Source: Medicago truncatula
Taxonomy: Eukaryota; Streptophyta; Magnoliopsida; Fabales; Fabaceae
Direction of reading: 5' to 3'
NCBI RefSeq assembly: GCF_003473485.1
Contig: NC_053042.1
Coordinates: 56,445,762-56,509,761, forward strand
Length of the DNA stretch: 64,000 nucleotides
The position numbers were made by a program, and so were the translations under genes. Below, in pieces: positions 44,713 to 57,512 of the stretch. Below the pieces are notes generated by a model. It had not been told where the DNA came from, did no database searches, and saw only the letters and a program-made list of their open reading frames with translations. Numbering within the stretch: position 1 is the first letter of the stretch; each line of letters starts with the position of its first letter.

Positions 44713-45631
44713 GATCCAGTTGCAATTTCTGTTGGTGCAATGCCACCAGATGCAGAGGCTTCTGGTTGTGCTTTTGCTTCACTTTTGCACTCTAATTTCA
44801 GTGCACTGAAAGACCTAAAGGTAGAACAATGTGAGGTTTTATACACAAGCAATTTGGTAACCCCTAGAATCGTCAAGAGTAAAGGAAGAAGAGTAGACAA
44901 GTGGTCCTGTTTGGGATAAAGATTGATTCTTTGGGGAAGAGTAGACAAGCGGTTCTGTTCGGGATAAAGATTGATTCTTTGGGTGAAAAATTCGATGCAC
45001 TACTAGTACTATCTTTGGTTGGAGAAGTATTGTATGTATGAAGGAATGCTAAAAGTGCAATCATAAATGTGTATTTTATGGGTATTAGTGCACCGTTTAA
45101 ACAAATATCCTTTTGTGCTTGCATGAGCTCATTTCATGGTGGTATATATGCTTACTTCAACCTTTGGAAAAGTTGAAAGTCTGGTTTTTCAAGGCCCCCT
45201 TTTTTTTTGCTTGCTTTCTACTCAAAGTTCGCTTGATCTCCTTTTCCTCATGGAAAGACTAGCACTTCCCCTTCTTGTGGCGTGAGAAAGAGGGATTAGT
45301 CACAGTAGATACAAATAAATATATCGGTGTCATAAATCTCAAATAGAATACATGCATAGAAGTTCTCTCATGGTTAAGAAGAAAAAGAAGAGAACTAAAA
45401 ATTAAAAAAATGAACAATTGTAACATAACTTTATATAAAGTGCATCCAATTGTGTCTAACTGGAGATCATTCTTCCAGTATCGTTTTCCAACTCATCTAT
45501 ACTAGTACAATACAAATAAATACACACTATTTTTTGTTTTGTTTAATTCCTAGTTTCTGAATCTTCAACTTTGTAAATCCTTCTCTCCTATTTCTGCTGC
45601 TATTTGGAATACGCCTACCTAAGCAGACAAC
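44713..45631. other. Intergenic / 5' flank of the X8 gene
   Basis: No convincing gene apart from the 48-bp tandem repeat described separately. It includes the upstream region of the X8 gene and the 3' flank of the SelO gene. Confidence 0.5.
44888..44983. repeat. 48-bp tandem repeat upstream of the X8 gene
   Basis: Two adjacent copies beginning GAAGAGTAGACAAG (44888 and 44936) differ at three positions. The period is a multiple of three and stays open on the minus strand, but no protein family is recognisable. Confidence 0.8.
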
Positions 45632-47589
45632 TCATGAGGAACAAGAAAGCATGCATACACCTGGTCGATATGCCCATGCTGGGGGTAAGCGAGCATACTT
45701 TTCCATTCCTGGCTGCTCATCAAAAGGATGTTCCACTAATTTAAGTAACCTACGAACTTCTCCAAAATCACCGATTTCTGCAGCATCAATTGCAGTCTGG
45801 CAAAGATAGTTCCTGAGAATATATTTAGGATTTACCATATTCATGGAGGTCTTCCTCTGATCATCAGAAATGCCACTTGTAGAGAGCTGCAAAAACCCAA
45901 AGCAATGATAGAGATGTCAAAAGCACAGGCCATCTTGGTCACAATTGATTTAATCACACATAAAGTATCACTGCAACTTATGCATCAAGAGTGTCAATAT
46001 CTTATCAAATCAACAATTTGTGAAAAGAAAAAAAGTACAGACACCAATTATATCACATGGATAAGCAAAATTTCAAAAGGTATCCAAATGACCAATCCAT
46101 GACACTACTTGGAAAGACCAGTAATATTCAAATCCTTCAGCAAGTTAAACTATGAGTACTTGCTCATCTATAATCTGAATAGAAATGTGCCAATGATAGT
46201 ATGCATCTTCAAAACTGCTTGTTAAATAAAGATAAATGAACCAAAAACTTTACAAGCATTGATCCAAGATTATGCCACTCGAAAATTAAGAATTATTTTC
46301 TACAAGTGCCTTGGACGACTAAAGAAAAACACAAACTATTATACCTCGTGTATATAGGTTTTCAACCAACTTGTCCACGCTTCTTTACGCTCTTGACCAA
46401 TATCTAATAGCACTGACTTTAATGGCACTAACAATTCATCATCTGGAATGCTTGTGTCCGCTTTAATATTTGAGAGTGTGCGAAAGAAGTTTGTATAATC
46501 AACTTTGTCAACAGCCATATTAGTAAGAAGTTTACCAATCAGCTGTTTATTATACTTAGGGAGGCCAAGCTTTTTGGTCATTATATCTTGATAATCATCC
46601 ATAAATTTTGTTCCATATCTGAAACAGACCAACCATAAGGTAAATTTTTCTCCTATAAAGAGGAGTGGGTGAAGGCTATTAGAAATGGTAATATTACCTT
46701 TCCAAAGCATAGTTAGCCTCTTTGTCATTTATCAAATGAGCAGCTGACAGTGTTGTTGTAAACTGTGCAAGATTCCACAAACCAATGTCAGGCTGGTTTG
46801 CAAAACAGTATCTTCTACCTGGAAGGTCTGTGGTATTTGGGGTAAATTTAGGATCAAAAGCATCCAAAAACCCAAATGGACCATAATCAATAGTAAGACC
46901 CAAAATGCTCATGTTATCCGTGTTCATCACACCATGAGTGAAACCAACCCCCTGCCATCTAGCAATCATGGAAGCAGTACGCTCAGCAATCTCTACCGCC
47001 CATGCTGATATAGAATACCATTAAAAAGAACAAAGGATTTATAGTCAGTATTGTAGTTATTTTGAAATAAAATTCATAAAAGCAACTGAATAACCCATAA
47101 AATAAAGATAACATAATAAAGTCACTAGTAAAAAAATAAATGGTTGCATAGCTTCCATTGTGTAAGTTATAATCGAGAGGTTGAGTGTACTCTAGCAACT
47201 GTAACTACATAAGACAGAGCTTGGTATTTTTGAAGTGGTTGTACATGTTGGCAAATACATCATCCTTACTGCCACACTCTGTTGTCAATGCGGAAATGTG
47301 GCGCGGCCAACCCAAAAATTGGCGCGGGAGCACGGCGCGTAGTGAGTGCTGTTTCGGCGGTGCGGCCCAAAATAAATTTAATACTAAAATACTCACGCTA
47401 TTAAAAAAAAATACTAAATACCTTAAACATTACAAAATTCATGAAAAATACTAAAATACCTTATATTACAACTATTATTTTATTACTCAAGTAGTGGTCT
47501 GTTATTTTTTATAACCATTATTGATTTATTATTAATAAATAATACTATTTTTATTTAAAGATGTTACTATTGTTTTTTTTATTTATATA

Positions 47590-47626
<37 letters not shown>

Positions 47627-50600
47627 ATTGGTTTTTTCCTTAAATAAAAGGTCAAGAGGCCGTGCAGGGAAAGTAATAAAACAAAACATTTTTTTTAAGC
47701 CCATTATATTTGGGTTTAAATTTGGCCGGCCCACACAAGTCTTCACTAACAAATAAACCCTAGACCTAATTCTGTGCATGCAGCCGCCGCAAAAACAAAC
47801 AATTTTCTTCTTTCATTCACTTCTCCTTCTCAATTTTTTCATAGTGCAATCAAAGATTCTTTCATGTCTTCTCATTCTTCTTTCATTTCTTCTCATTCTT
47901 GTTCTCTTGACCGTGGATCAAGGGTACAATTTGACCCGCGTTAAATCAGATCCAGCTGCTCCAATTGTACGATTTTGACCTTGAAAAAAAGGTTTTAAGT
48001 GAATATCAGCCGCTTTGACCCAATTTTAACCGCTCCGCTCCACCGAATATCGGCCGCTTCACCCGCTTTCTCCAAACGCTCCGCCTTGTAGCGCTGCGTC
48101 GCATTTTGTCATTTTTGGCTGCGCCACGATAGCACCGGTAGCGGCCGCTATTGACAACAGAGCTGCCACATTACAAAATCTTGCACAATACAGATCCTCA
48201 TTCACTACTTTCAAAAAGTGCTGGAAAGCAATTTATAGAAAGAACTAACTGGACCATATAGGCCTACTTGACCAAGCCCAACATCCTGCCACCAAACCAA
48301 CCCTATTGCTTGGACCCCATCCAGGTTACCCATATCCAAGACTAAGAATAACTGGCCTGGCTAACTTAATTGACTGGACCTAATGCAGAGATACACTTGG
48401 ACAACTGTCAAAATAAGATGGACTTGGTGTATAAAGAAATTTCTCTTCCTGACCATGACAGAGATGATTCTGGGTGTTATCTGCACTACCATGCAACAAG
48501 GGGAACAATGTCACCCCAACTCTTCATATATATAAAGGTAAGATGTTCACTCAATAGTCTAAAGTAAACACACTGATTTCTCAGTCTCCCTGTTTTGGGC
48601 GTTGTTTCCCTTATGGAGCCTTCATAGTCTTGGGCAGGAAAAGTAACTGAATGTTGTGGTTCATAACGTAGATAACAGCATCATCTTGTTGAAAATAAAA
48701 AAAAAATTGTTGTCTGAGTTTTAAAGGAGCCAAATGACCCTTCTCTACGACACGTGAATATAAATGATCTAGAAGATATAACAAGACAAAAGCTCAAAAA
48801 AAAAAATATTACTAAAGAAAAATGAAGTTTATTTTCTTTTTTCTAGATGTTCAAGTAAACCAAACACTGAAACAGAAGGTGCACATTATCATTATTCCCA
48901 GTCAACCCAAGTTGGAAGCTGTATAGCCTCACAACACTAATGACAAAAACAGGAGGCCGTGAAGCCCCAGAAGTAGATTACCAAAGAATTAAGCAGAAAA
49001 TAACAGCCATACCTGCACACGGTAGGTTTATACAAAATTCAATATCATATCATAGTATGATGAAGGCAGCAGTCTAATCCAGAAAACATAAACTTGACCA
49101 CTCCAAGATAAAAAAGTTTCACTAGTTTGTGTGTTGGGTTAGACTGTAGCATGTTATTTTTTATTTTGTTTTTTTGCAAATGCAAAGAGAAATTCAATAA
49201 CCACATCCAAGCACACGGTGTGCAAGGAAGGAAGCAGACAACATAATCTATCTTATTGCCTTACAATTAGAACATTTATGCTTATATGTGGTCAGAATTA
49301 GCTTAATTAATGCCATATTTTCCGTCGTACAGTTATGTAACTAATCTCTAAGTAGGTTCACAAAATCAGGTACTACCAGCGTTGTTTTTTTTTTTTTTTT
49401 AAATAGCAATCGTGACCGAATGGTGTCACACATTTTGTGTCAATCACCGTAGGCAATTTATGAAAGCATCACCTGCCATTATGGTGCCACAGGTTTCAAT
49501 CCCACTCTTATATGGCTGAATTGTTTCCCTCTGCCATAAACTGCTAATCCGTGATTCATAACATTGGGTACTAGTACTACCATTGCCTAGGCAAGGGAAT
49601 TTTAGTCTTGTGAACTTTTTTTCTTAATTTTTGAGTTATATGGGCTCTTATATATGTCTGTAACAGTTGAAATCATAGTTTGGGCATTAAGCTCGGGATT
49701 ACTTGGTTTCAGCTAGTCGTTTGAATTCATAGTTGAAATCATAGTTTCAGCTAGTCGTTTGAATTCATGTAATCAATTTACACAGAAAATAATGAATGAG
49801 GAAATTAGGGCATTAGGTTGACTGATATTTAAGCTGAAGGACCAAATAAGTGAATAACCAATCAAAAGTGTTTATTCAGTTCATGAACTTTAAACTGAGA
49901 CTGAGCGACAATGTTTAGTGGCTATTTAGTCCTTCAACAAAAAAATTAGGTGAAAAAGTAACCCCTCCTAAAAGAATGAGTTTACCTGCATACTTGTTTG
50001 ATGTAAGATCCACGACTGAATGATCTTCATCACCCGTGCTGAAAGATAAGCTCTCACTCTTACTCATGTTTTCAATATGAGGAAAGTGGTGTTTAATAGC
50101 ATAGTCTGCCAAAACACGAACAATCTCCAGGTCCTCATTACTACCTCTGGAGGCATGTAGTTGGTATGACCCAAAACGCAGAAAAGATTGAGCAACTCTA
50201 CAAACGATTGCACCCTGTTCTTCCTTTGGATTCCCACTGCATATGCGATATTAACAACATATTAAAATAATAAAAAATTAATCTGTGCAAAATACATACA
50301 CGCTAGACTGTAAACCCAGGGTATCGATCTCCAAATCCATATTTCTATCATATAGAATATACAACTTTTACTTTTTTATTTGTTTTGTGATCTAATGGTT
50401 AAGTTCTACTATCATGGAATGTGACACATGGAGTTGAAGAAAGTTTGATATTGAGTATGCTAAGATAGAGAAAAGTTTCTTGGCGTAACATATATAGTAT
50501 ATAATATAGGTGAAAAATGATTCATTAAGAATAGTGTAAGTTGTGAAAAATAGTAGGAAAAGGCGAGTGAGCATACTCGTAGAACATATCTCGAGTAACC

Positions 50601-51536
50601 AACTTTCCAGTGGTGACAAGAGAAAGAGCACGGGTTGTTGGAATCCCGAGATGATGCATTGCTTCACTGCAAAGGAACTCTCTGACGCTGCTACGTAGCA
50701 CAGCAAGACCATCGGCAAAGCGACTGTAAGGAGTCTTCCCAGCACCTTTAAGCTGTAGCTCCCACCTTTGAGAGTTAGAATTGAGTATCTCCCCAAGAGT
50801 GATTGCTCTACCATCACCCAACTGGCCAGCCCACATACCAAATTGATGTCCACCATAGCATTGAGCATAAGGGAAGGCACCAACAAAAGGTGATGCACCA
50901 GAGAAGAAAAGGGGAAAATCAGGTCTTTGAAATCTGAAAGTGAATGAATGAATATAATATAGTTAATAGATTGAAATATGATGATATGATAGTAAGTAAA
51001 TAATGAGTAAAGAAATGTGAGAAACTAACTCGTTATTATCTAAGTCAAGTAGTTCGGCAACGGATTCAGACCATACAACGAGTTGTGGATCATCTACTGA
51101 AACTGATGGTGATACTTTTGTATAGCAAGCATGCAATACCTGCAAATTAAATTAAATTATGAATTAATAAGATTATTTTTATTTGCGAGATGAGATCGCA
51201 AAGCAAATCTTGTCGTCGTAAATGACTAACCTCTCTTGGAAAGGGATCGGTTCTTGGATCAGAGGGTAAGTCTCTAACAAAGGAATTATCCCAATTCAGA
51301 TCTTCAAGTTCGCGTTTCTTCTTCTGAATAAGGCTTTGATTCTTAAATTCTTGAGTTACAGAGTCAAGCAACGGTGCTGACAATCCCTTCTCTGTTGAAT
51401 CCATCATCATTCTGCAGCATCTAACAGGGTATAAATGGAATTTCCTTATGCCACCGCCGCGTCGGATGAGTGAGTTTGGATACAACGACAACAGACGAGG
51501 GAAACAAATACTACTAGTAGTTAATAGTACCATCAT
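45632..51536 (-). CDS. SelO/YdiU-type protein AMPylase (seven exons)
   Basis: Exons 51231-51536, 51030-51139, 50577-50933, 49986-50236, 46698-47004, 46345-46618 and 45632-45886 join in frame to 619 residues with GT..AG at every boundary. The family is a pseudokinase fold that transfers AMP to proteins in mitochondria and bacteria. Recognisable blocks are [11 protein letters not shown] (about 81-91), [37 protein letters not shown], and the metal/catalytic loop HGVMNTDN (D371, N372) with D381 in IDYGPFGF, ending in [14 protein letters not shown]. The first 40 residues are Arg/Ser/Leu-rich and look like an organelle transit peptide. An upstream in-frame ATG at 51638 exists, but the Lys/Ile repeat it adds looks like UTR. 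The protein ends C617-S-S, the place where animal SelO carries selenocysteine. Intron 4 is about 3 kb because of a transposable element. Confidence 0.92.
47277..48162. mobile_element. TIR element (hAT-like, 8-bp duplication) in SelO intron 4
   Basis: Left end CTCTGTTGTCAATGCGG, right end (reverse complement) CTCTGTTGTCAATAGCGG, flanked by a perfect 8-bp duplication CTGCCACA (47269-47276 and 48163-48170). Both sub-terminal regions are GC-rich (gcggc, gcgc), and the middle holds an A run of about 30 (47593-47622). There is no transposase. Eight base pairs fit hAT, though some Mutator-like families are possible. Confidence 0.85.
48171..49985. other. Remainder of SelO intron 4
   Basis: No exon or gene detected. 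A near-direct repeat 'tttcagctagtcgtttgaattcat' occurs twice (about 49708-49731 and 49745-49768). Confidence 0.5.
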
Positions 51537-54500
51537 CTTTCTCTTCTTTTTAATCAAATCTTCGCTCGGGTGGGTGGGTGGGTCAACACAAACACGTATA
51601 CTACTTTTTATTTTTATTTTTATTTTTATTTGTTGCATTCCATTTTCATATTTTTCACCACATTCTATTCTGTGGTGTGTGGTGTCACTCTATTTTATTT
51701 TTGTTGCTCATAACTCTACACGTAACCTCCTCCTATTCATCTTGTCAAAAATAATCCATAATCAAACTAACTAAAATACTCCAACACTTTTAAATATTAT
51801 CCCATTCACCGGGGACTTTGAGGTGGTCAGTATCAATGACTTCTTGAGTGCAAAAATGGTCGGTACTCCTCACAGTTTAGTCCCCTATCCTATCATCACT
51901 CCAAACACATCTGTCATTATAAATTGAATGAATCAAACAGTGGCGTAAGAATCCTTGTTGCACTAGCCAAATCAAAGTCTATTCTTACAAGGTGCAAATA
52001 TGTGAGGAACCAAAATTCAATTAAAATTTAAAAGATACTAAAGTGAGAAGGTCTCAATTTCATATGGACCTAAAACAATTAATCCACATTTTTTAAAAAC
52101 ATTTTTTTGTTTTGTTATCATGTTATAAATGTGAACGAAGTTTCCATCGTCGTTAGCAATAACTAACTCCATCAGAGAATATGGAGGAATTTGTGAATCA
52201 CCAAAAATAAAGGACCAAATTAATGTGTATTTAAAATATATAAAAAAGGCTTAAATATGTTAAAGGTCCCTGTAAGTTCGCTCATTTTTTGTTTTCGTCC
52301 CTGTAAGTTTCTTTGTTCTAAAACAAACCCTGTATTTTGCTAACATTTTGGAAAAGGTCCTTGCCTTCAGCTTCCGTCAACAAAAACGTCATGGTGGTTA
52401 ACGAAGCACACGTGGCAGTTCCTGAGTTGGCAAAGTTGATGAGATGGAATGAGAGATGATAAGTTGTTAAATTACAGGGACTAAAATCAAAAACGTAAAT
52501 TGACACAAGGATGAAATTAAAAAAACGTTCAATCTTCTTCTTCCTCTCAAATTTCAATCTTCTTCTTCCTCTCAAACTTTCCCCAATCTATCTCATACCT
52601 TGCGCCCTTGAACCAAAACCCATATCCTTCAACAATTTATTCTAATTCCATCACTCAATCATATTGTGTGTTTTGATTGTAATGTTAAGTTGAAACGTTG
52701 TATGCTACTTAAGTTTGATTAGTTTAGTGATGTTTGTTGCAATTGATTGCAAATCCATTCATAAAGTTTGTAGATGATAATAAAGGCAAGAATACATCTT
52801 TTTCATCCCTCTTTTTTTCTAGAATTCCTTCTTATTCTTCCAGATCGCTACCAATTACCATACATAAATAGTCAGATCCCCTTTCATCTTTTCTCACTCA
52901 TATTCAAATTCAAACCCTAATTTCTCAAATTTTCATATGTTGAAAACGGAAGGTTGTGGAAAGGGGCATTTCAACATACACATATTTGAAAATCCAAAAG
53001 AAGTGGCACATGGGTTTCTTCCATTTTAGCAGCAAGAGACAAACAAGAAACACAGGAATCTGAGTGATCCATGGCTTATCCTTTTGAAATATCAAACTAG
53101 TAACGAATCTATCACATAATCATTTTGTTGGGTGAAATCGTGTATAATCACTCTTATTAATTGTGAAAAAGGTTGTTTCATTGTGACAAAGGGAGAGAAA
53201 GCAGAGCCATTTTCAACTATGTAATTTATTAGAGGGTATAAAGTGTAAAGTTTTAGGTTGCATTGTCTCTAACAAGATTGTTTATGTTATGGGTGTTGTT
53301 TTCTTACGAGACAGACAGAGTATATCCTGCAGAAAGATATGGATTTGATCAATAATAACATAAATAAGCCCAATAATTTTGTCCCTTTTTGTTTGAATTG
53401 TAAACCATATTGTTCAGAAATATTACAAAATTGAACACGAAACATAAGTTTGTATATGGTCATGCACAAACGACGTATAAGACAGCATTGGCAATTGAAT
53501 ACTGGCATTTTTAATTGGTACGGAATATATAGTAACCATTAATTCTGTTCTGGGACCATTACCATTGTTCAATTCAAGCTCACCACAGTCATCAAGATTA
53601 GGGGGGACCATAGTGTAACACGCATGGCCGTATCTAAAAACATTTGAAATCACGGACAAATGTTATATTTGCTTAAGACCTATTTTATATAGTTTTTTTT
53701 TTTTTTTTTATCATTCCTCAAAAAAATGTATACATCTTTTGTCTAGATTTTATTCTTCCTATCTTTTGAGTTGTATAATTATCAACCAACGTTTTATAAT
53801 CAATTATTCTAACATTTACCAGGTGACATGAGTAAATTCCTACAAATGAGCCATAAAATATTTTGTAACACCTTTACTCTCAAATGGTATTTCAACTTTT
53901 AAAAGCTTCTGGTTAAAAAAAAAAAAGCTTTTATATCCCTTTTTGTAACAAAATAAATGGCATTAATTCAATAAATAATTTAATATTGAGAAATGTTACT
54001 TGGACGATATTTGTGTTGTCCAACACGGCATTTATATATGATGTAGATACAATTTCACTTTTTTTATTAGCTTTTTTTTCTTTCTCTTTTCATGAGTCAA
54101 ATCAATAGTATTTTGTTTTGAAGAGTCAAATCAATATACTCTGACATATTTGTATACAATGTCAAATTTTAGATGTTCAGTCAATGTTCCCGAATATTAA
54201 AGGTAAAAAGAGACGGAAATAAGAAAAATTTGTACCATCTTTATTTGTAGAGACCGATATTGACATCTATTTAAAAAAAATATATGATTCATACTAAAAA
54301 AAATTACATTAGTGAGAGAAAACTTCATAAAATTTTGTGACAAATGAATCAGAGAGTAACTTCATTTTTTCATCATTAATGTTACTTATTTCAGTATATG
54401 TTGACAGCAACTGATCCATGTAATCAACATGATTGATAAGATAATTGAGGTTTGGTTAAATTTTGCAAAGTATGCACATATTTTAGAGTATAAAAAAACA

Positions 54501-54585
54501 TTTTTTGGGTAAATATTATACATATGAAATAATATTCCCCATTGGCTGATATAGATGATTTTGTTTGGTGGTGCCAGGAAGCAAT
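51537..54585. other. Intergenic region with one MULE-type end
   Basis: No gene recognised. GGCTTAAATATGTTAAAGGTCCC at 52248 resembles the terminus of the Mutator-like family seen at 31, 8708 and 17908, but no matching right end was found before 54.5 kb. Confidence 0.5.
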
Positions 54586-54593
54586 TATATAAG
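54586..54593 (+). promoter_or_regulatory. TATA box of the P450 gene
   Basis: TATATAAG 55-62 bp upstream of the ATG at 54648. Confidence 0.65.
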
Positions 54594-54647
54594 AAGGAAA
54601 GGTGCCCTATAACTAAATCAATATAATCATTAGCAGACGAAGTAAAT

Positions 54648-56571
54648 ATGGAATATTACGGGGTTGTGGGTTTGGTACTAGCCGTTTTGGTATGGATTTG
54701 GTTGGCAATGGTGATGAAACATATAAGAGTGAAACTTGGTCATCAGCTTCCACCTGGACCAAGATGTTGGCCAGTGGTTGGCAACATTTTCCAGCTAGGT
54801 TTGTCACCACCACACGAGTCCTTTACAATACTGTCTCGTAGACATGGTCCTATCATGACCCTTTGGCTAGGTTCCATGTGCACCGTAGTTGTCTCTTCCT
54901 GTGAAGCAGCCCGTGACATGTTCAAAAACAACGATGCGGCTCTTGCAGGAAGGAAGGTTTATGAGGCCATGAAAGGGAATCATAACCATGGCAGTGAAGG
55001 TTCACTCATAACTTCTCAATATGATGCGCACTGGCGCATGCTTAGGCGCTTGAGCACCACTGAGTTCTTTGTGACTAGTCGCTTAGACGCTATGCAAGGT
55101 GTGCGTGCAAAATGCATAGACCGCATGGTTCACTTGATAGATGAAGCTGCTGCGGAATCTAGTAATTGTGCCGTTGATGTTGGCAAATTCTTTTTCTTGA
55201 TGGCTTTTAACCTCATTGGAAACCTTATTTTTTCAAAGGATTTGTTAGACCCTGAAATGGAGAGAGGGGCTAGATTCTATTATCATGCGATTAAGGTTAT
55301 GAAATATGCTGGGAAACCCAACGTTGCGGATTTCTTCCCCATATTGAAGTGGCTTGACCCTCAAGGTATAAGGAGAAACACACAGTTCCATGTTGAGAGA
55401 GCTTTTGAGATAGCAGGATGGTTCATCAAACAAAGGATGGAAAATGATATTGTTGGAAATGGAAACAGTAAAGACTTCTTGGATGTGCTCTTGCAGTTTC
55501 GTGGGGATGGTGTCAGCGGGCCCTACAGTTTTACTTCAAGAACTATTAACGTTGTTGTCTTTGTAAGTAGTCAACTTCATATTTGGTATAGAAAAGATAT
55601 ATGCAGGCTAATTTTTCACATCAGTTCTCTTTTTGAATTTGTCTTTTATAAGATAAGATTCGAATTTCAAGTACTTGGAATAAGTGCAAGAGCAAGATTA
55701 AAATATTGTAAAAATGGACGTAAAAAAATCCATTTTTAATTGCTTTAGGTATAAGTTGGAACTGGGCATGTTAGAAATTTATGGAAGATGCTTCTAAAGA
55801 ATGATAACCATCACAAAAAGTTAATTTATGTCAAATCATGGAGAGAATAAACAAAGATTGATAGAGAGAAGAATCATGGCAGTTTGTGACATTGATAGTA
55901 ATATTATTGTGTTGTAGGAAATGTTCACTGCAGGGACAGACACGACAACAAGCACACTAGAATGGGCGATGGCGGAGCTTCTGCACAACCCAAGAACCCT
56001 ATCAAAAGTGCAAATGGAACTAAGGAGCAAAATAAGCTCTGATAGGAAAATGGAAGAAAAGGACATAGAGAGTCTTCCATACCTCAAAGCAGTTATCAAG
56101 GAGACGTTGAGACTTCACCCACCTCTTCCTTTTTTGGTTCCTCACATGGCCATGGACTCTTGCATGATTGGAGACTACTTCATTCCAAAAGAGACACAAA
56201 TTTTAGTGAATGTTTGGGCAATTGGGAGGGATCCAAAAGTGTGGGATGCTCCCTTATTGTTCTGGCCAGAAAGGTTTATGCAGCCAAACATGGTAGATTA
56301 CAAAGGACACCATTTTGAGTATATACCTTTTGGTTCGGGTCGAAGAATGTGCCCGGCATTGCCGCTTGCCTCGCGTGTGCTTCCACTGGCCCTAGGCTCC
56401 CTCCTCAACTCCTTTGATTGGATTTTGTCTGATGGTCTTAAGCCAGAGGAAATGGACATGACAGAGGGAATGGGAATAACTTTGAGAAAAGCCGTTCCTT
56501 TGAAAGTCATACCTGTACCTTACAAAGGAAGTCCCGTTGCTGCTGCTGCTGCTGCTGTTGCAGGGGAATGA
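54648..56571 (+). CDS. Cytochrome P450, CYP76-like (two exons)
   Basis: Exons 54648-55562 and 55918-56571 (TTT|gtaagt...gttgtag|GAA, phase 0) give 522 residues. It is an ER-anchored haem monooxygenase: membrane anchor at residues 4-25, proline hinge LPPGPRCWPVVGN (PPGP 35-38), I-helix EMFTAGTDTTTS (A310-G-T-D-T-T), K-helix E367-x-x-R370 in KETLRLHPP, PERF region WPERFMQPN, and the haem loop FGSGRRMCPA with C450 as iron ligand. The single intron just before the I-helix and the CPALPLASRVLPL sequence fit the CYP76 family, whose members oxidise terpenoids, phenylpropanoids and herbicides; the substrate cannot be read from sequence. The residue after Cys-Pro is Ala rather than the usual Gly, as in several CYP76 members. 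A (GCT)n run near 56540 encodes a poly-Ala tail. Confidence 0.9.
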
Positions 56572-57512
56572 AATGTTGGCATAGAACTGTTAGCTACAAG
56601 CAAACAAAAATGTATGAATAATATATGTTTCTATTCGAGACTCTGATCATCGTGCACAGGCGATCCCAAGCTTTCCTATGTGTAGATTTGTTACGCTGAA
56701 TGTAAATTAGTGTTGAATGATTTATCATTTATGTCTGATTTAAATATTGTTTATTAAAAAGCAGGGCTTGATCAATGTTGTAATGCCATTACCAACCGGA
56801 ACATAGTGAGTGTAGACTAAATCCTTTCATCAGCTGAAGAGGTGAAGAAATACCAACCAGTAACTACCAACTACATCCCATCATTCACACTAGATTGGCT
56901 CTTTTTACGTTTAACAGCACAGAAGTCTTAACATACCAAAAAAAATACATGTAATGTATGGAGTTTATCATTTCTGTTGCTGAGTTCTAACCTTCTGTAT
57001 CACTTCTTTTTTATCTTAATCTCGGTCAACCAGAGTTGGTAAAATACATATAGAAAATTTACCTAAAGTCCACACAGATCTAAGGAATTCAGCTATAACT
57101 AAGAAAATGTTCAAGGGCAGTTTGCATCAAGTCATTCAATCTTAAGTCATTTATTTTATAATTTCTTATTTTTCACATAAGTTTCACCTACATAAGCCAT
57201 AAAAATACCAACATAATCCTTCAGTTTGAATTTTGCCTTCACCCCACCCCCTGAAACGTGCATATAAAACATTTACTTGTTGAGAGGTTATGAGTGTTCC
57301 AGATAGCCACGTTAACAAGGCAACCACCAATACCTAAACAAGTTTACACATTTAACCAATTTAAAGACGGTACTTAAAAGAGATGGCAGTAGAAGCAACA
57401 TTCCAAAATCCAAAAAAGGGAGAATGTGCGATGCATTCTAGCAAAGTCAAAAAGGCATTGTACTTCAACGGATCTACAATTATTTACAGCCTCTGGCATA
57501 ATATGCAATTTC
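56572..57512. other. Intergenic between convergent P450 and NSE4 genes
   Basis: Shared 3' flanks; no additional gene recognised. Several short frames have no family signal. Confidence 0.55.

Noticed and set aside
47579-47978. Short open frames inside the SelO intron element
   Set aside because: Driven by homopolymer and T-rich stretches; no transposase motif.
52248-53700. Fourth complete Mutator-like element
   Set aside because: Only the left terminus is recognisable; no inverted right end or duplication found, so it is kept as a lone end.
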